Positions 61,023 through 64,000 of a stretch of 64,000 nucleotides of DNA are shown here, piece after piece (the stretch's first letter is position 1; every line of letters starts with the position of its first letter). The notes beneath the pieces are model-generated. The model worked only from the letters and a program-made list of their open reading frames with translations. It was not told where the DNA came from and searched no databases. The stretch is taken from the NCBI GenBank assembly GCA_964019055.1, contig OZ025221.1, positions 9,637,106 through 9,701,105 of the forward strand, in the 5' to 3' direction. Made by a program: the position numbers and the translations under genes. Origin of the DNA: Anthopleura xanthogrammica. Taxonomy: Eukaryota > Cnidaria > Anthozoa > Actiniaria > Actiniidae.

Positions 61023-62063
61023 CTTAGGAAACTCCAGCACATTGTGTCATCTTTGTGGACATTTGCACCGATTTTATACAAACTGAAAGAAATCTTGCTG
61101 TAGTTGAAAAGATAGTAGAATAAGCACTCTCCAACGTTCTGGAAAACTGGCTTGAATCAGCTGAAATGCCATGGAATAAGACCCTGATTAGACTCCTGGC
61201 AAAGTTGAACTAAAACTTTGTTCAAGATACGGATTCGACATGCGTTTTTCTGTTGTGGCATTATCGACCTTGGTTCTTTTGTTTGTTTTGTTATTGCACT
61301 GAACAGCCGACTAAACAACGCTGAAATACAGAAAACAAACAGTGTGGAAGATGGCGATTTTTTTTCACCTCTTGTACAAACTGTAAGCACTACTGCACTG
61401 TGAATAATTTTTCACAAAGCAAATTGTTTAATGTAGATGTTAACCTAAAAAAAATCCACTGAAAACTGAAAATTGTTGTAGCAATTCAATACTTCACTGT
61501 TTGTTAAATAAATTTTTGCTTTTTTCATTTTCGTAAGTTTATTCAATTCAATTTTTTGTACTTAAAAAAAAACTGTCGCAATTTCCTTGTATACTTTGAT
61601 TCTTGACATATTATTCCGATATAAATATAGATTTGGCGACAGTTTTGATTTTTGTAACAGGTAGAGCAGGTTACTAAACTGTGTTGTGGTTTCCGAGGTC
61701 TTTTGGAAGATTGTTTTTAAAAATGATTTTCAACTATTTATCTAATTATGCAGGATTATTTTCCACCTTAAAAACGCTAAAAACGCCTACAAATTCACAA
61801 AGTCAGGGCACGAATAACTTACATCTAGTGTTGGGTTTCGTGGAGGGAGGAGAACTTGGAGAGAAAACATCGTAAAAGTCCAAGATTAAACCTTTTGCTT
61901 TATTACTGAGTGCATTTATAACATGAATATTTACAAGAGTTGCCATAAATGTAGTTTTTCATTTCGAATCATAAATAGGTCAAGTTAGAGTGTTTTTTGC
62001 ATGAGTGGGAAACGTACGGTACTGACAGTACACGGTACGACAGCGGTTTTCCAAAGGTTCTGA

Positions 62064-62200
62064 TAGACCCCTTCTACGTGACGTCAAAGCAGCTCAATTT
62101 GGAGGACAAAACAAAAGAATTTCAAGCCCCTGAGAATTGGAAACCTATTGTTTTATCCTCTAAATTGAGCTGCATTCCGACGTGCTGCAAGGGGTTTATA
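62064..62200. mobile_element. Foldback MITE, TAGACCCCTT family, copy 1
   Basis: TAGACCCCTT ends the left arm and AAGGGGTTTA the right. The arms AGCAGCTCAATTTGGAGGAC and CTCTAAATTGAGCTGCATTC pair. The outer TA on each side fits a TA target. Confidence 0.75.
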
Positions 62201-63077
62201 AGAGGGAATCATATGGAACTGACAGTACACGGTACGACATGCAGTAACATTGAAATGGCTTCCCATACACCGGTATCCGTACGGAAAACTTACGGTACTG
62301 ACTTACAACATTCCCTAACATTGGATGGCTTTCCATTTTTGTATGCGATTCGTGCAATCAAACGCCTAAAAGTAGAAAGAATTCGCCATTTTTCGCTCAC
62401 AATGCTCTGTTATTCGACTGTTTTTCATAATAGAATACTCAAGTTTTCTATTCACACAATTTTTTTTATACAAATGATAAAAACGGAGAGCCTTTTCGAT
62501 AAGTAATATTCGTGAATTGATTCGATTGCCTGAAAATTGACCAATCAGAGAAGTCACTATGATGATCAAAATTCATGGTTCTGATTGGCTAGATGAATGA
62601 CCAATCAGAAAACTCCTTTCGAATATCAAAATCCATTGTTCATCTGATTGGCTATATATTTGACCAATCAGAAAACAGAATTTTGGAATAATAAAAAGAA
62701 TAAAGAAAAGAAAAAAATTAATAAAAAGATTATTGCTTAATAATACATGACTTGCCTGTAGAATTCAAATATACACTAATAAATTCAATATTTTAGAGCA
62801 GGATATATTTACACGATAGTTTTTAGCATTAATGTGGTGCTAGAAATGCATCAGCCAAGCTTTGCTGGGATGTTTTGCTGATACACACCGAGTTTGAATC
62901 CAAGTAATGAAGAAACCTAGTGAATCAATGAGAATAACAGTTAGAGGACAAGTGTAATATAGGCAAACAGAATGATATGGGATCCCACCACATATTACTA
63001 TATAGACAAGTTATGATATGAACAAATGTAAGAAAGCATAAATGGCAACAAGAAGGGTCATATAACTGTCAGGGCAA

Positions 63078-63212
63078 TAGACCCCTTACGCGTGACATCA
63101 AAGCAGCTCAATTTGAAGGAAAAAACAAAAGAATTTCAATCTCCTACGAATGGGAAACCTATTGTTTTGTCCTCCAAATTGAACTACATTCCTACGTGCT
63201 GCAAGGGGTCTA
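63078..63212. mobile_element. Foldback MITE, TAGACCCCTT family, copy 2
   Basis: TAGACCCCTTACGCGTGAC on the left and ACGTGCTGCAAGGGGTCTA on the right. The interior matches copy 1. Both ends begin with TA. Confidence 0.78.
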
Positions 63213-63380
63213 TAGTGGAAGAGGCTACAGTATAGTAAGCACAGGTAATATAAGCACAAACAAACATGAATGTAGCTAGGAAAAGTACAACTAGGTCAAG
63301 CAAGTCTCACAAGATAATGAATTGTTCACCTTCGCTTTGTATTGTATTGTTCTCTTAGTCTCTCAGTGTGGCAGATGTAC

Positions 63381-64000
63381 CTGAGGGTAGGAATGTAATC
63401 GACGGAGACGCCATGATGCGTACAGTGAGTCACTAGAGGCAGTGAAGAACTGACTGACTTGTACAACTTGTTCCTACTGGACAGTTTGCTGGAATAAAAG
63501 CAGTTAATTAATCATCAATTAATGAATATATAAATAAATGAGACATATGAATGAGAATTAACAGTGGAATCCACCAAGTGGCTCTTCCTCCACTGCATTC
63601 CAATTGGAATTTAGAAGTTGATTTTTGAGGAGGGAGGAAAAACCAGAGAACCCGGAAAAACCCTTGAAGCACAGGAGAGACCCAACAAACAACTCTACTC
63701 ACATACAAAACTGAGCCCATCAGGGCTTGAACTCTGGTCGCCTTGGTGAGAGCGCAGGCAGCGAACTTTTGTTTTAATAAGTCACTGCATTATTGGTAAA
63801 AGGCACAAAGGTTGTAAAGTTTTTGATATTCCTACCTACCTTGATTGTGTTTTGTTCAGTCCAGTCAGGTTAACAACTGAGCTCTCTTCTTTGCACGGTA
63901 GACATGCCTCAAGATCTTCTTTGCCATCATAATTCTGCTTCTTCTCAACCAATGATTTGTATCGGGCATAAGAATTCTCTAGACTTGCTACTTCAACAGC
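63381..64000 (-). CDS. Partial gene, two exons of an unidentified protein running off the right edge
   Basis: Exon 63840-64000 continues past the window. Its frame reads VEVASLENSYARYKSLVEKK, then QNYDGKEDLEACLPCKEE, and ends AG|GTAGGT. The next exon 63381-63488 starts after TTCCAG and reads KLSSRNKLYKSVSSSLPLVT, then HCTHHGVSVDYIPTL, ending AG|GTACAT. Phases agree (2 to 2). A further exon with stop after AG|GCAAGTCATG near 62760 is possible but weak. The first part looks helical, with a possible coiled coil. I do not recognise the family. The intron between them contains an inverted SINE-like copy. Confidence 0.55.
63590..63775 (-). repeat. SINE-like copy, inverted, in the terminal partial gene
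   Basis: Reads in reverse as the family body (TTTTTCCTCCCTCCTCAAAA preceded by GTCTCTCCTGTGCTTCAAGG). Its head keeps CGCTGCCTGCGCTCTCACCA and AGAGTTCAAGCCC, which look like tRNA-type A- and B-box remnants. Confidence 0.65.

Larger units (their letters stand above)
61023..63380. other. Repeat-rich intergenic region
   Basis: Contains the AATAAA at 61507-61512, units of the ACATGCAGTAACATTGAAATG family (61995-62045 and 62215-62310), foldback elements at 62064-62200 and 63078-63212, and five CCAAT motifs in alternating orientation at about 62540-62672. The 169-codon open frame from 61997 is a translation of these repeats. Confidence 0.55.

Noticed and set aside
61997..62506. 169-codon plus-strand open frame
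   Set aside because: It crosses two different dispersed repeats and a foldback MITE, so its length is a chance product.
63720..63775. Possible tRNA gene on the minus strand
   Set aside because: Only A/B-box-like remnants are seen, fused to the SINE body. No cloverleaf can be drawn.

Overview
This is a window of animal nuclear DNA. The genes have many short exons with GT-AG introns. The spacers are AT-rich and crowded with MITEs, SINE-like copies and simple-sequence arrays. Every conserved product is a metazoan one. Gene content plus the repeat style (SINE-like copies with a 'ttctccgggttctccagttttcctccctcc'-type body, foldback elements) suggests an anthozoan cnidarian (coral or sea anemone). 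That placement is inference; a eukaryotic metazoan is certain.

Layout. 0.9-1.8 kb: an intronless one-TM protein of unknown function (+). 6.2-9.1 kb: COX10, haem A farnesyltransferase, 8 exons (+). 10.3-17.5 kb: CCZ1, the Rab7 GEF subunit, 17 exons (-), convergent with COX10. 17.9-26.5 kb: EXOC7/Exo70, the exocyst subunit, 26 exons (+), head-to-head with CCZ1 (389 bp between start codons). 27.7-29.4 kb: a small HMG-box-like protein (-), 5 exons. It is convergent with EXOC7 and divergent from UBALD (30.3-30.8 kb, +, 3 exons). 31.7-39.9 kb is a gene-poor stretch. 40.0-42.2 kb: a 726-aa disordered Ser/Tyr/Lys/Asp-rich protein (+). 44.7-47.9 kb: a small coiled-coil protein (-) whose single intron holds about 1 kb of perfect hexamer and heptamer arrays. 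48.7-58.7 kb: TEDC2, a centriolar protein, 10 exons (+). Its 5.3-kb seventh intron contains a complete intronless Kelch-like gene (53.9-55.6 kb, +). 60.8 kb: a possible 69-aa two-TM protein. 63.4-64.0 kb: the 3' part of an unidentified gene (-) that runs off the window.

The genes do not form one pathway. CCZ1 (endosome-to-lysosome) and EXOC7 (exocytosis) are two membrane-traffic genes sharing one spacer. COX10 serves mitochondrial complex IV, TEDC2 serves centriole triplets, and the Kelch-like protein is a probable Cullin-3 adaptor. I assembled exon structures by hand. For all multi-exon genes except the truncated one, the reading frame closes exactly across every junction.

The most unusual non-genic signals are: five X-box (RFX-type) palindromes in about 190 bp at the COX10 3' end; a perfect 2 x 88-bp palindrome with a 1-base centre at 28.5 kb; a 22-bp array carrying TGACGTCA sites behind the Kelch-like gene; two abutting MITEs that share one TAA target duplication; a 42-bp element with an 8-bp target duplication; and a perfect 123-copy hexamer array. 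I found no prokaryote-like system, virus or CRISPR array.
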